This document shows positions 32,686 through 42,900 of a stretch of 64,000 nt of DNA, one piece after another. The stretch's first letter is position 1; every line of letters begins with the position of its first letter. The stretch is from Pycnococcus provasolii (lineage: Eukaryota; Chlorophyta; Pseudoscourfieldiophyceae; Pseudoscourfieldiales), in NCBI GenBank assembly GCA_049487715.1, contig CP150556.1, positions 62,001 through 126,000 of the forward strand, read 5' to 3'. Below the pieces are notes generated by a model. The model made no database searches. It saw only the letters and a list, made by a program, of their open reading frames with translations, and was not told where the DNA came from. Position numbers and translations under genes: made by a program.

Positions 32686-32816
32686 AGTGTGCGGAATCTT
32701 ACGTTTTTTTTCACCCTCCAAAATCGTTGTGTAGTCTCATCTCAACTATATGAATAAAAAAAAAGAAAAGGAAGTAAAAAAAAATCAGCATGTCAACAAA
32801 AACAATTTCGTTACTT

Positions 32817-34049
32817 TCAACTGACGCTCTGCCCGTGCGAGAAGAGCGGCTTGAGGCCCGTTGACCTGGTTGGCATGGGAGGTCTCGGTAAAATGTTCTC
32901 AGACGGAAGTCTAACTGTTAGTGAGCGCGGTGCAAACTCGGATGACATGAGCATCGATATGCTGTCGGGTATGTCTGAGGATGACGACGACGACGACGAG
33001 CCTCCTGGTGCAGAGACGCTCTTCCGCATTGTGGCACCCCACTCGTCGTCGCCGTCGGCGCGGTCCGACAGGTGCGCGCGCCCAAGACCTTCCCCGACGC
33101 CAATGCGCAGACCCTGCGGCAGAACGGACATGAGGCTCTTTGGGATTTCCGTGAGAAACGTCGCCGACACCTCGCTCGAGGTCGGCGCAGTCCCGGGCTG
33201 GTGCGGCCTGGCCATGACAGGTGGCGGTCTTAGGATGCTGTGCGCGGTTTTCGGCGGCGGCAGAGGCTCTTCGGGAGGCAGCGGGCTCGTGCGCACGGCG
33301 TCGACTCCAAGCGCGTTAAACTTCGACGCGATTTGGCGGCTGTGCAGCCTGACGTCTCGAGCACCCTGCCGCCCTGCGAGGATGTTGAACAGCGAGACGT
33401 TCCGCCCTCCGTCGGGGTCCATGGCGTCGCCCGTGAATGTTTGGTCAAGGCCACGCGACACCTTTGGCGGCGCGGGTGCCGTTCCCGCGATGGCGTCGAC
33501 TCCGGTGAACCTCCTCGGCTTGGGAACGCGCGTCCACACGGCTAGTCCGTTTCCGTTGCGCGCCGCGACGAAAGGTCCGAACGGCCGTCCAATGCCGTTG
33601 CCTCCTACACTCGCGGCGGCCATTTCCTCGAAACCCACCGCCGCGGTCACGAAGTCCGCGCGTCCCGTCGTCTCGTTGACTCTCCCCGGTCTGGTGACGC
33701 TGTGCACGTTAGCGGTTCTCGCAAAGTTGGCCGCGACGTCGTTCGTGCGGTCCATTCGCTTCGCGGCTTTCCATCTCCTCTTCTCTCGCGCGGCATACCT
33801 CCTTGCAGGGCTGTCGTCGTTTGTCAGTCCGTTACCGGCGCCGCAAGCGCGCACGGCGTTATAGCGGGAGTCGGTCGTCGTCGTCAGGACGTACGAGGAG
33901 TAGACTTGGGCTTTTAAGGCTGAAGCTGACGACGACGACGACGGTGAAGGTGCGTACTTGGACTCAAGTTTCTGCGGAGGCGCCGTGTTTGCGATGAAGG
34001 TAAACACCGACGCTTCGGACGTGAGCTTATTCAGACGCTCGCCTCCCAT
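32817..34049 (-). CDS. Unknown protein with basic N-half and Pro/Ser-rich C-half
   Basis: 410 residues from the first real ATG (34049); the frame is open slightly upstream only via TTG. The N-terminal half has a basic stretch RRYAAREKRRWKAAKR that could be a nuclear signal, then Asn/Gly/Val-rich segments. The middle contains SLFNILAGRQGARDVRLHSRQIAS, and the C-terminus has PPPP and poly-Ser/Asp stretches. No domain is recognised. It is convergent with the processing-peptidase gene (131 bp between stops). Confidence 0.6.
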   Translation of the reverse strand: MGGERLNKLTSEASVFTFIANTAPPQKLESKYAPSPSSSSSASALKAQVYSSYVLTTTTDSRYNAVRACGAGNGLTNDDSPARRYAAREKRRWKAAKRMDRTNDVAANFARTANVHSVTRPGRVNETTGRADFVTAAVGFEEMAAASVGGNGIGRPFGPFVAARNGNGLAVWTRVPKPRRFTGVDAIAGTAPAPPKVSRGLDQTFTGDAMDPDGGRNVSLFNILAGRQGARDVRLHSRQIASKFNALGVDAVRTSPLPPEEPLPPPKTAHSILRPPPVMARPHQPGTAPTSSEVSATFLTEIPKSLMSVLPQGLRIGVGEGLGRAHLSDRADGDDEWGATMRKSVSAPGGSSSSSSSSDIPDSISMLMSSEFAPRSLTVRLPSENILPRPPMPTRSTGLKPLFSHGQSVS

Positions 34050-34711
34050 GACTGACAAACAGACTGACTAAGGTAGTAGGAGAGCTTTCTTTCTTTCTGC
34101 GATGGGGGGGGTGGTGATGGTGGTGGTGATGGTGATGGCCACCAAAGTTCGAGCAGTGAATTGGCCCCCGGGGATCAACTCTTTAAAAACTAACCTTAAC
34201 CTTAACTGCCTTTTCTCGAATCATTCGCCGATCGCCGATCAACTTCGCCGATCGCTAAACTTTTAATCGTGATTCGCAACTCGCTCGTTGGTTTCGTCGT
34301 TGGCCTCGGAGGCCTCTGAGGCTCGGTCCACTCGGTGGACTTTCGGCTTTTTAAACCTTTACCAACCTAGACGACTCGAATTCGCGAAACACCTCTCGAT
34401 AGGGACCTGTCTTATGGGTTTGGTACCTTTAGGTGAACTCGATCATTATTAGGGTAGCCTCGTCATCGAACACCCACACACCTGACACCCGATGATGCCA
34501 CCCATCAGGCATGCGACAACTATCCCCTAGTACTTACCATCCTAGTTGGTAAAAAAGGAAAAACCCCTCCGTCGGCGGTTGCAGTCGGCGGTGCTTAGGA
34601 CTGGTCAGGTGAGTTTTCCTGAAACCTGGATCGTTACATGGAAAATGAACAGATCTACCCGGGTACCAACTATCAGAAAGAAAACAAGCTTGCGCCTAAG
34701 CGGTAAGCTTC
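34050..34711. other. Intergenic region
   Basis: About 660 bp with a (ggtggtgat)n-like microsatellite at 34110-34140, degenerate AACCTTAACCTTAAC at 34187-34204, repeated gccgatcg motifs at 34225-34255 and small palindromes around 34300-34345. No gene is seen. Confidence 0.45.
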
Positions 34712-35835
34712 TTACGAATGCGCGGCGGGGCCGACGCACGCGTCCAGGTTCACCTTCGTGCCGGTCGCCGCCGTCGGTCCTCCTTGGAGATTAAAGTCGA
34801 ACAGCCTACCACCTTTCACGACAGCCTCAATGGTGTCCACAGGCTTCCATTCCGGCGATGCGTCGAACCAACGTGAATTCGCTCCGATGAGAGTCATGTT
34901 TTCGAGCGGGTTGCCCCGCACAAGCACGAGATCTGCGAGTGCTCCAGACTCGATCACTCCAATTTTCGCCGGCTCGCCATTGACCTGCACGGGAAAGCGA
35001 GGCCCCGACAGACGAAGCAATTCGCCTCCCAGACTCGTCATCTGGCGTAGTACCTCCAAATTCGATCCAAATGCTTGCGTGCGCCAGTAGATCTCGTAGC
35101 GTCGTGCGCGCTCGGCATCGGCGTTCGGGCCTACGTAGTCGCTCGCGAAGGCGACTTTCACTCCGGACGCAAGAAGTCGCTGTCCGAAGTCGCTGTACTG
35201 CTCACCGAGACGCAGAATTTCGGCCGGGGCACCTTGCTGGGCGGCATGAGCGGATTCTTTGCAAGTTCCGGGCTGAGCCCCCACATCTGAGGAACGACGA
35301 ATCCACCAGCGGCGGCAATGCTTGCCAACGTCGTGTCGTTGAAGAAGAAGCCATGCTCAAAAGAACGAATGTTTCCGCAGCTAAGTAGGCGCTGCGCAGA
35401 ACGGTCGTTGAACACGTGTGCAGCGACGTATGTGTTCCAGTCCTTTGCAGCGCCGGCAGCCGCGCACATTTCCTCCTCCGTCATTTGCACGGTGTCTATA
35501 GGATCGAATCGAGAGCTGCCTCCGCCACCCGCCATGATCTTGAGCTGCGTTGCACCGTTTCACAAATTCACGCGCGATGCGCGTAGGACTTCTGGAACGC
35601 CATCTGTGATAGCGCCTATGCCGAAGCGCTCAAAGTTTGAGCGATCACCACCTTCGAATGCACTGTAGCTCGAGAATCCTGCATCTCCACGATCGCGAAA
35701 GTCGCCGTGTCCCGACGTCTGGCTTATGAACGACTCGCTAGGGAAGATGCGGGGTCCGTGGACGCGTCCGCTGGCGGTGGCGCGCATGACGCCAAATGCG
35801 GGTCCTCCCAGAGCTACAATAAACGATTCCTTCAA
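34712..35835 (-). pseudogene. Decayed, 5'-truncated bacterial-type amidohydrolase
   Basis: Three pieces match the metal-dependent amidohydrolase (imidazolonepropionase/prolidase-like) family in order: GRVHGPRIF...ISQTSGHGDF (35835 to about 35575), QLKIMAGGGGSS...FEHGFF...VVPQ (about 35550-35245) and PAEILRLGEQYSDFG...AFASD...GALADLVLVRGNPL (about 35245-34712). They lie in different frames, with an in-frame TGA near 35561 and slips near 35575, 35552 and 35245. REFVK, expected just before the second piece, is visible in a third frame. The N-terminal part with the HxH metal motif is missing. It begins only 44 bp beyond the end of the biotin gene. Bacterial acquisition followed by decay is inferred. 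Confidence 0.75.
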
Positions 35836-35879
35836 ACAAATATTGTACCGTGTATATAAAGTTACAGGACTTCAGTCAA

Positions 35880-38663
35880 TTACAAACGACCCTTGCTTCG
35901 CTCCTCCGCCCACTCGCTCAGGCCGCTCGACACTGCCGTGCACAGGCGATCGCGCTCCGACGCGTCAAGCACGAAGGGAGGGGCGAGGTACACGACATCG
36001 CGGAATGGACGGATGAAGCAGCCGTGTGCGCGAAGAAAACGATCCTTCAGGAACGACGACGAGGTAGAAGAGAGCATGTGGTCGAGCTGAACGACGGCAA
36101 GGGCGCCAGTCACGCGCACGTCGTGCACGCCGGGGAGCTGGCGCACCGCCGCGAGAGACGAGGAGAAGTGCGCCTCCATCCGCGAAACTTGGTCGAGACG
36201 GTCCTCCCTTGGGCTAAGCGCCTCCTCTGGAGCATCGACGCCGTCCGGATACCCGACACCAAACAGGTCCAAGCTCGCGTTTGCCGCGGCACATGCCAGA
36301 GGATTGCCCGAGTACGTCGGGCCATGCATCAGGCACGCCTCGGGATCCGTGGAAGAAAGAAAGGCGCGGAAAAGACGAGGGCTGGCAATTGTCGCGGCGA
36401 GTGCGCACGTACCACCTGTGAGCGCCTTGGACACAGTAACGACGTCAGCTCGCACGCCAGCCATGCTGCACGCAAAAAGCTCGCCGTCGGCACCTGTGAT
36501 GCGCCCGAACCCCGTCATGATTTCGTCCGCGATCAAAACAATGTCACGACTCCGGCACGCGTTGGCGAGTCGTCGCAGCGCCTCCGGATGGTACATGGTG
36601 AATCCGCCAGCGCCCTGCACGAGTGGCTCGACGACAAGCGCCGCGAGGTGATCTGATGAAGCGAGGAGCTTCTCGATCGCCGCATCGACCGCTTCAGATT
36701 CAGCCTCCGTCAGATGGCCTGACGCGAGACCTCGAGGGGCTGGCGCGACGCCAACACCGTGGCGCAGTGGAAGTGTAATCATCGGCCCGTGAGCGGGAAG
36801 CGCACCGGCAAACTTGGTGTGCATGCCCTCCTCCGGGTCACACACCGCCATCGTGCCGAGCGTATCGCCGTGGTAGGCATTCTTCAGGTAAGCAACGTGG
36901 CGCCTTGCAGTGCGCCCGCGATTCATGTGGTACTGAAGAGCCACCTTAATCGCCACCTCAACGCTGACGCTCCCACTTTCGCTGAAAAAGACACGCGCCC
37001 CGGACCACCGCGGGTCGGCGGCATACGTCGCATCCGCCTCATCTCTGCCTTCGTCGTCGTCATTCCTCGCAACGGGAGCGATCGCCGCAAGGCGGCTTGC
37101 CAGCACTGACGCAGGCTCGTGGAGCATGCCTCCGAGCATCACGTGCGGTGCACGTGCCATTTGCGACGCAACGGCGCTCGCAATGTGCGTATGTGCGTAA
37201 CCGTGGCATGCCGTCCACCACGAGCTCGCGCCGTCGACGATGCTGACGAGTCCACCCTCCGCCTCGTCGCGAAAGCGCGCGTCAAATCTCCCGTCGTCGT
37301 GTAGCAGCAGCCTTCCCCCGCGCGCAGCACGCACGGCTATGGCGGGTGGCGCGGTGAGGTGCTGCATGTAAGGCAGCCACACGTGCGCGCTGCCAACTGC
37401 ATGCCATGCTGGCATCTTGAAGTCGTCGCCGCTGCTGCTGCTCGTCACGGCAGTACGTGCAGACTCGTACGGGCAGGTGGATGTTGTCGGCGACGGCAGT
37501 TCCGCCTTGGGCTGATCGTAGGAAACGATGCGCTCGACGATTTTGTCGAATTCGTCCGACGTGCGTGCGACCCAGTCAACGAGCGACTCCTCTTCGCGGA
37601 TGGCTGGTGCGACGGCGACGTGCGTTCCTTTCGCGGCGTGTGTGGAAATTGCGCCAGCGTTGTCAAATGGCACGCCGCTCTCTTCCCCCTTTTCGTCGAG
37701 AAGTACGATGGTGCGTGGCACCATGCCTCGGCTGCTCAAGGTTTCTCCCGCCGCGAGCGTTGCGGAGATGCCCCCAAGCCTTGCGTCTGCGACAAGCACG
37801 TTGTGCCACGGCGTTTTCGACGCGATAGGTGCGAGTGCGTCCGCCTGCAGCGTACCGTCAGCTGTGGGTGACAGAGGCCCACCCGCCGTCTCGACGAGAA
37901 CGACTCTCTCCTGGTTATGTTGAATCACATCCTCAAGGTCGTCCCTGATGGCGCTGGCGTAAGCTCCTCTGAGTCCTTCGGCATGCGCGGCAGCGTGAGG
38001 CGAGACGGCGGCGTTCCACGCGAACCGCGTGTGCGCGACGAGCGTGGGCGGGTTGGCTGGTGGCTGTGAAGATGATGATGAGGGTTCTGGTGCAGCTTGT
38101 GTTGCGTGTGGTCCCCACACATTTGCCGACGAGTTTGCGCCGTGCAGAGCTTGGCACACCGCGACAACTCGTCTTGCGTCCGAGTCGCGCGGGAAACCCG
38201 TCTGCACAGGTTTCAGGTACAGCAGTTGTGTTTGCGTGCGCAATATCGCCGCGGATATCGCCGCGGAGACGAGCGTCTTGCCGACGTCTGTATTCGCGCC
38301 CCATAACAGGAGACGCGGCGACGACGCCGACGACGAAATGGAGGACTGCGGTTGAGAAGTTTGCGCCGCGGACGACACGAATGACGACGAAATTAAGTGA
38401 TCACCACACGATGAGCGTGGTGGTGGCACTGCTGCTGCGTGATGAGAACACGCGACATGTAAAGATGAAGATGAGATGAGACGATTCTTAAAACTACTAG
38501 TACTATGATCTAAGAAGATAAAACATAACGAATTAGGGCTGCACGAACTGCGAATATAACGAAGAAGCGTTCCTAATGAATGTTGGTTCCTATTATTAGT
38601 CCAAGAACCTCCTCCTCGAAAGAAAGCACGAACATGCATATGCATGGCCGACATGACATGCAT
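35880..38663 (-). CDS. BIO3-BIO1: Bifunctional dethiobiotin synthetase / DAPA aminotransferase
   Basis: 927 residues, intronless, ATG at 38663. The first 115 residues are Ser/Arg/His-rich with few acids, fitting a mitochondrial presequence (the plant enzyme is mitochondrial). The N-terminal dethiobiotin synthetase domain has the P-loop GANTDVGKT (122-130), KPVQTGF and ETAGGPLSP. The C-terminal class III aminotransferase has HVWLPYMQH, GASSWWTACHGY, AYHGDTLGTMAVCDP, ADEIMTGFGR and the PLP lysine in SKALTGG. Together they carry out two consecutive biotin steps: KAPA to DAPA, then DAPA to dethiobiotin. The order and fusion match plant BIO3-BIO1. Confidence 0.94.
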   Translation of the reverse strand: MHVMSAMHMHVRAFFRGGGSWTNNRNQHSLGTLLRYIRSSCSPNSLCFIFLDHSTSSFKNRLISSSSLHVACSHHAAAVPPPRSSCGDHLISSSFVSSAAQTSQPQSSISSSASSPRLLLWGANTDVGKTLVSAAISAAILRTQTQLLYLKPVQTGFPRDSDARRVVAVCQALHGANSSANVWGPHATQAAPEPSSSSSQPPANPPTLVAHTRFAWNAAVSPHAAAHAEGLRGAYASAIRDDLEDVIQHNQERVVLVETAGGPLSPTADGTLQADALAPIASKTPWHNVLVADARLGGISATLAAGETLSSRGMVPRTIVLLDEKGEESGVPFDNAGAISTHAAKGTHVAVAPAIREEESLVDWVARTSDEFDKIVERIVSYDQPKAELPSPTTSTCPYESARTAVTSSSSGDDFKMPAWHAVGSAHVWLPYMQHLTAPPAIAVRAARGGRLLLHDDGRFDARFRDEAEGGLVSIVDGASSWWTACHGYAHTHIASAVASQMARAPHVMLGGMLHEPASVLASRLAAIAPVARNDDDEGRDEADATYAADPRWSGARVFFSESGSVSVEVAIKVALQYHMNRGRTARRHVAYLKNAYHGDTLGTMAVCDPEEGMHTKFAGALPAHGPMITLPLRHGVGVAPAPRGLASGHLTEAESEAVDAAIEKLLASSDHLAALVVEPLVQGAGGFTMYHPEALRRLANACRSRDIVLIADEIMTGFGRITGADGELFACSMAGVRADVVTVSKALTGGTCALAATIASPRLFRAFLSSTDPEACLMHGPTYSGNPLACAAANASLDLFGVGYPDGVDAPEEALSPREDRLDQVSRMEAHFSSSLAAVRQLPGVHDVRVTGALAVVQLDHMLSSTSSSFLKDRFLRAHGCFIRPFRDVVYLAPPFVLDASERDRLCTAVSSGLSEWAEERSKGRL

Positions 38664-39065
38664 GCGAAGAAGTACCTAGTCTAAGAAGTAGAGTGAAAAA
38701 CAAACAAAACGCAAATGGCACTGGATAAGAAACAGCGAGTTCAAGGGAGGGAAAAAGCGAAACACTTCTTCTGTAAACCCCTAGAACGAAACCTAACCCC
38801 TAACCGTAACCCCGAAAAGGTACCCCGAACTGCAACCCCGAACTCCCCCGAAAAGGGTTTCAGCATCTGTTTTTCTTCCGTCTTATTAACAGGTAGTCGG
38901 AACCACTGATCTGTCGGAACCACGGTTACAGGTTGTGGTTTCCCCTCGAGGGCAGCTCAGACTGTCAGCGTTGACCGACTATGATGCGACGAATATCAGC
39001 GTCATTTCTACAATAGTTCTGTGTCACGCACGTACTGTACCAACGTTGATAGCGCCTTCCTGTAG
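38664..39065. promoter_or_regulatory. Divergent promoter region with telomere-like motifs
   Basis: 402 bp between the biotin gene and the next plus-strand gene. CCTAACCCCTAACCG lies at about 38790-38810, followed by three CCCCGAA repeats (38811-38845). Confidence 0.5.
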
Positions 39066-40145
39066 ATGCCCCGCCATACTCTTAGCGACGTTCACGCACT
39101 TTCCTACCTCGCACCTACCTCGTCTGCTGATATTTCTCCAGTATCTTGTAAAGATGAAATTAGTAAACACACATTTGTTCCTGCAAGACCGCTCACACGC
39201 GTTCAGCAGCAAAAAAATGGTGGTCCACTTAAGGCAGCTATGCGTGACGATTGGAAAGCACACCTGAAAGCTGAAGCTCGCTCCAAGGCCAAAGCCGCTT
39301 CATCAGAGCGAGAGGCCGTCGCCGGATTCCTCGCACGCGTCGAGGCGTGGGACACACACGGGCACAGAATTCATAAGCAGGAACACCACAGAAAAGTATG
39401 GGAAGCTGTGCGAGACTGGGACGCTCAGCGCGACGAAAACGAGAAACTTGAACAGCGCAAAAGGCGTGATGACTGGCAATGGGACGCGTACCACGAACCG
39501 CCCAAGTGGCCTGAAGATAAGCGAATCACCTTCCAGGATGAAGGGCGCGTGAACGGACGAAAAGGACGCGGGTACGTACCTCCGTGCGAATGCGCAGAGC
39601 AACTCGACACGGCGGGCGCGGCACGCGCGTCATCACCACCTCCTCCAACCGCAAAGGAACGGCGGAACGTGGAAGTGGTGTCACCGCCGCCGCCGGCGAG
39701 AGCGACTCACGGAGTTCCACACACGAGGCGGCGCACGCGCCAACCTCAGTTCCCGCCGCCACCGAGGAGACACGCGCGTGACGCGCAGCTGGCGGAGCTC
39801 AAGGCGGCTCAGGCGGAGGCGGTCGCATCTTCCAACGCAAGAGGTGTTGTGCGAGGGTGTGTCCAGGACATGCAGCGCATGCCGAGCAAGCCGCAGAGTC
39901 TCGCCGGAGTTCCGCGTATGGCGCACGGCGACATCGAGGAGGAGAAGCAGAGGCTTGGGCATGCGCTTGAGTTCGATTTCCAGGAAGGTGCCGACCCGCA
40001 AGAGGCTCTGTACTTGCAACGACAGCGCCGAGCGCGTTTGCAGTCTGCGGATGCAATTCAGCGCGCTGCCCCACTCGCGCACCTCCGTGTCGCTGGTCGC
40101 AAGCGCAACGTGGCTGGCGCCACGAGCAAGGTTGTATGTTGGTGA
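39066..40145 (+). CDS. Unknown charged helical protein
   Basis: 359 residues, intronless. After a short polar start the protein is mostly charged helix (residues 50-140, rich in Lys, Arg, Glu, Trp and His). It then has a motif GRKGRGYVPPCEC, a Pro/Arg-rich low-complexity part and another helical basic segment near the C-terminus (EEEKQRLGHALEFDFQEG). There is no signal peptide or membrane span. The style resembles microtubule- or cilium-associated small proteins, but there is no diagnostic domain. Function unknown. Confidence 0.6.
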   Translation: MPRHTLSDVHALSYLAPTSSADISPVSCKDEISKHTFVPARPLTRVQQQKNGGPLKAAMRDDWKAHLKAEARSKAKAASSEREAVAGFLARVEAWDTHGHRIHKQEHHRKVWEAVRDWDAQRDENEKLEQRKRRDDWQWDAYHEPPKWPEDKRITFQDEGRVNGRKGRGYVPPCECAEQLDTAGAARASSPPPPTAKERRNVEVVSPPPPARATHGVPHTRRRTRQPQFPPPPRRHARDAQLAELKAAQAEAVASSNARGVVRGCVQDMQRMPSKPQSLAGVPRMAHGDIEEEKQRLGHALEFDFQEGADPQEALYLQRQRRARLQSADAIQRAAPLAHLRVAGRKRNVAGATSKVVCW

Positions 40146-40201
40146 TGATTATTTATACATTATTCACTACGATAGTACTTATAATAATATTACTGCTAAG
40201 C

Positions 40202-40885
40202 TTAACTGTCGTCCTTGTCCTTGACTTTGTCGAGGAGCTCGATGAGGGCTTGGACAAACGACCTGATGGGAAATCCGACGACGTTGAAGTAGCAACCTGA
40301 GATCTCCTCCACCAGCGAACCTCCGAGTCCCGCCGTTTGGATTCCGTATCCGCCAGCTTTATCGTAGGGCTCGACGGTGTCGGTGTATGCATCGATAACT
40401 TCCGGCGACAGTTGTGCAAAGCGCACTTTTGTGGTGGTGCTGAATGTCGTTTCAATCATATTTCCTGATGAGCTTTGGAGCATCAAGCACACTCCCGTGT
40501 GTACTGCGTGCCACTCGCCACTTAGTTGTTGCATCATGGAAGTCGCGTGCTGTTTGTTTGAAGGTTTCTCCAGAACGTCTCCGGCGGGTGACTCGACGAC
40601 GGTGTCCGCAGATATGACCAAAACGGCCTTATCTTTTTCGCCGCAACACCGGTCGAAGACTTCCTTACCTTTGGCTGATGCCGTGAGACGCGCGTATGCC
40701 GCAGCTGTCTTGCCATCCTTCGAGAGGTTCTCCGCAAACGTCGATGGGATGATTTCCAGATTGATTCCCTTCACCAAGGCGGGCAGAGGAGACAGGAGGG
40801 ACGAGAGCAGTTCACGCCTGCGCGGCGATGCGGACGCTAATATAACGCGAGACGGAAGGCGGTGCAAGTGAGGCAGGAGCGACAT
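40202..40885 (-). CDS. Maf-like nucleotide pyrophosphatase
   Basis: 227 residues, the usual Maf/ASMTL length. The signature ILASASPRRRELL is at the N-terminus, with ISADTVVES, a conserved FAENL stretch, PYDKAGGYGIQ and SGCYFNVVGFP, all in family order. Maf proteins hydrolyse non-canonical or modified nucleoside triphosphates to monophosphates (house-cleaning; some are dTTP/UTP-specific). There is no targeting sequence, so it is probably cytosolic. It is convergent with the unknown gene at 39066 (56 bp between stops). Confidence 0.93.
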   Translation of the reverse strand: MSLLPHLHRLPSRVILASASPRRRELLSSLLSPLPALVKGINLEIIPSTFAENLSKDGKTAAAYARLTASAKGKEVFDRCCGEKDKAVLVISADTVVESPAGDVLEKPSNKQHATSMMQQLSGEWHAVHTGVCLMLQSSSGNMIETTFSTTTKVRFAQLSPEVIDAYTDTVEPYDKAGGYGIQTAGLGGSLVEEISGCYFNVVGFPIRSFVQALIELLDKVKDKDDS

Positions 40886-41084
40886 GATTTGACCTAGCTA
40901 GGGATGCAAGAACGCCACCCACGGGTCCCCCAGCGGCAATGACAAGCCTTTTCATCGCCCCAATTATAGTCAGGATAGGGGAACGAAAAAACACATAAAT
41001 GATAAAAATATCGAAAAATTGAAAACAGCTAACCACTATCCGTACAGTACAAAAACAAATTCAATAGACTACAGTAGTACATAC

Positions 41085-42515
41085 TTACTCAGCGAAATCC
41101 GCGCTCACGAGAGGCTCGTAAGCGTCCAGCGGGATGCCTCCCTCGCCGCCGCCGCGACGCCAAAAGCGCGGCATGCCACGCTTTGAGATGAGCGCCACAC
41201 CCAGGAGGCCTACAGCGCCACACACGACGCCACCCGCGAACGCGACGACGACGTGTATGCTGTGTGCACTCGAGGGTGGCGCTGCGCCCGCCGCCGTCGC
41301 TGCCGTCGTCGTCGTCGTCGTCGCCGCCGTCGCCGCCTTTGTCGTTGTCGTCGTTGTTGTCGTCGTCGTCGTGTCCATGCCCCATGGCCTCGGCAGTGTT
41401 TTGAAATGTCGAAGCAGGTAAGCGAGGCGGTATCCACCGTGCGCGATGCGCTCGTAGACAGCATCTTTCGCAGCCTTCTGGTACGCCTCGTCAAGTTCGT
41501 CGCCATCCGCAAGCTGCCTTGTCTTCTCGCCGTTCCAGTACACCATGGTTGACGCCATCTCGTAGCTCTCCAGAGCAAAGCTCTGCAACACCTCCACGAG
41601 TGACATGGTCTCGTCCGGCCTTTTGGGCGGATTTTCGGAATCCAGACCCGCGCGTCGCATCGCCTCTTCCACAAACTGCTCCAAAATTGCCCACGACTCG
41701 TCGCTGAGCGGTCGTGTGAGCGTACCGTCGGGAAGCAGCTGTGCGCAACTGTCCCAGTACGCGTGCAGCTTCATCTTCGTGCCGTTGACGTAGACGTCTA
41801 TGAAGTTTCCCCCGGCGTCACCGTGCGGCGTTTGTTTGTCGTACCTCACGATGCAGTGCAGTGGCTGGTGCATGTCTCCGATGAGGTGCGAGAGGTACCT
41901 GAGCGCAAACCCTGCGGCGAACGGCGCTCCGTGGCACGTGGGTGCGTTATCGTCTTTGTTGTCGCAGAAGTCCAGCGCTTGAGCGAGCTGTGCGGATGCC
42001 CACACGACGTTGTTAGAGTTTCCCGTGTTGTATCCGTTGATGGCGGGTATTTCCACCCCCTGTTTATCGTGTTTTGCGATGAGGCAGCTTGAGTCGATGG
42101 AGATGTTCGTGGGGTTGTAAATCCAGTTGACGAAGTGCCAGTCGTCGAGTCCCCCGAGTCCGACATTTTTCAAGTCATCAGGCCACGGCGCGGTTTGCAC
42201 GAGGTCTGACACACGTGGTCCGACGAGCGCAGGTGGGAAGAGAGCAAGAGCGAAGTTGACGTTCGCAAGCACATCAGGATTAATGTCACTGAGGTACTGA
42301 GGAGACTTCAGGTACTTGATTGCGACTAGGGCCGTCGCCATGTGACCCGCATCCCACCAAGCGTCAACCGACGGAAAAGAAGAGCACAGGGAGGAGAGCA
42401 CACAAAAGAGCACCACCCATGACCATGAGAAAGTTAACCGTGAACATGAAGAAGAAGACTTGCACTTGCACTTGCTCGCATGAAGAAGAACGAGTTTTGA
42501 TAGAGCGGACATCAT
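41085..42515 (-). CDS. Membrane-anchored S1/P1-type nuclease
   Basis: 476 residues from the first real ATG (42515). A signal sequence (VVLFCVLSSLCSSFPSVDA) would leave a mature N-terminal Trp in WWDAGHMATALVAI, the zinc-binding start of S1/P1 nucleases. Further family motifs are HFVNWIY, HLIGDMHQPLHC, HGDAGGNFIDVY and LHAYWDS. A Thr/Ala-rich linker (a run of about 12 Thr) leads to a C-terminal membrane span (VVVAFAGGVVCGAVGLLGVALI) and a short cytosolic tail. The family cuts single-stranded nucleic acids or 3'-nucleotides with three zinc ions. The C-terminal anchor recalls trypanosomatid surface 3'-nucleotidases; most plant homologues are soluble. Confidence 0.92.
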   Translation of the reverse strand: MMSALSKLVLLHASKCKCKSSSSCSRLTFSWSWVVLFCVLSSLCSSFPSVDAWWDAGHMATALVAIKYLKSPQYLSDINPDVLANVNFALALFPPALVGPRVSDLVQTAPWPDDLKNVGLGGLDDWHFVNWIYNPTNISIDSSCLIAKHDKQGVEIPAINGYNTGNSNNVVWASAQLAQALDFCDNKDDNAPTCHGAPFAAGFALRYLSHLIGDMHQPLHCIVRYDKQTPHGDAGGNFIDVYVNGTKMKLHAYWDSCAQLLPDGTLTRPLSDESWAILEQFVEEAMRRAGLDSENPPKRPDETMSLVEVLQSFALESYEMASTMVYWNGEKTRQLADGDELDEAYQKAAKDAVYERIAHGGYRLAYLLRHFKTLPRPWGMDTTTTTTTTTTTKAATAATTTTTTAATAAGAAPPSSAHSIHVVVAFAGGVVCGAVGLLGVALISKRGMPRFWRRGGGEGGIPLDAYEPLVSADFAE

Positions 42516-42536
42516 ATCGGACAACAACCGAGTCAA

Positions 42537-42900
42537 CTGGTCGGGCGAGGCTCGTCAACTAAAGCAACTGCTGAAAGAAATGGCGGAGATGGAAGGGGAG
42601 AGAGACGTTACAACTCCCCAATGGTGCAAGAACTCCCGGCGGAAGGAACCCCAACCCTAACCCTAACTATAAACCCTAACCCATAACCCTAACCTAACAA
42701 CCCTAACCCTAACATAACCCTAACCCATCTAACCCATAGCCCTAACCTAACACCCTAACCTAACAACCCTACCCTAACCTAACAATCCTCCTCCCCCTCC
42801 TCCCCGGAGCTCCTTGAGCCTTTCCGCCTTTTTGGCTTTTTCTTCCCCCCCTCCAAAAGGGAAGCGCGCGTATATTTCTATTTCAAGTCTTTTTCCAAGA
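42537..42900. promoter_or_regulatory. Divergent promoter with dense telomere-like array
   Basis: Between the nuclease (minus) and Nup54 (plus). About twenty CCCTAA/CCTAAC motifs occupy 42650-42785, all on the plus strand and irregularly spaced (CCCTAACCCTAAC, CCCATAACCC and similar). This is the densest such cluster in the window apart from 63.8 kb. Confidence 0.65.
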
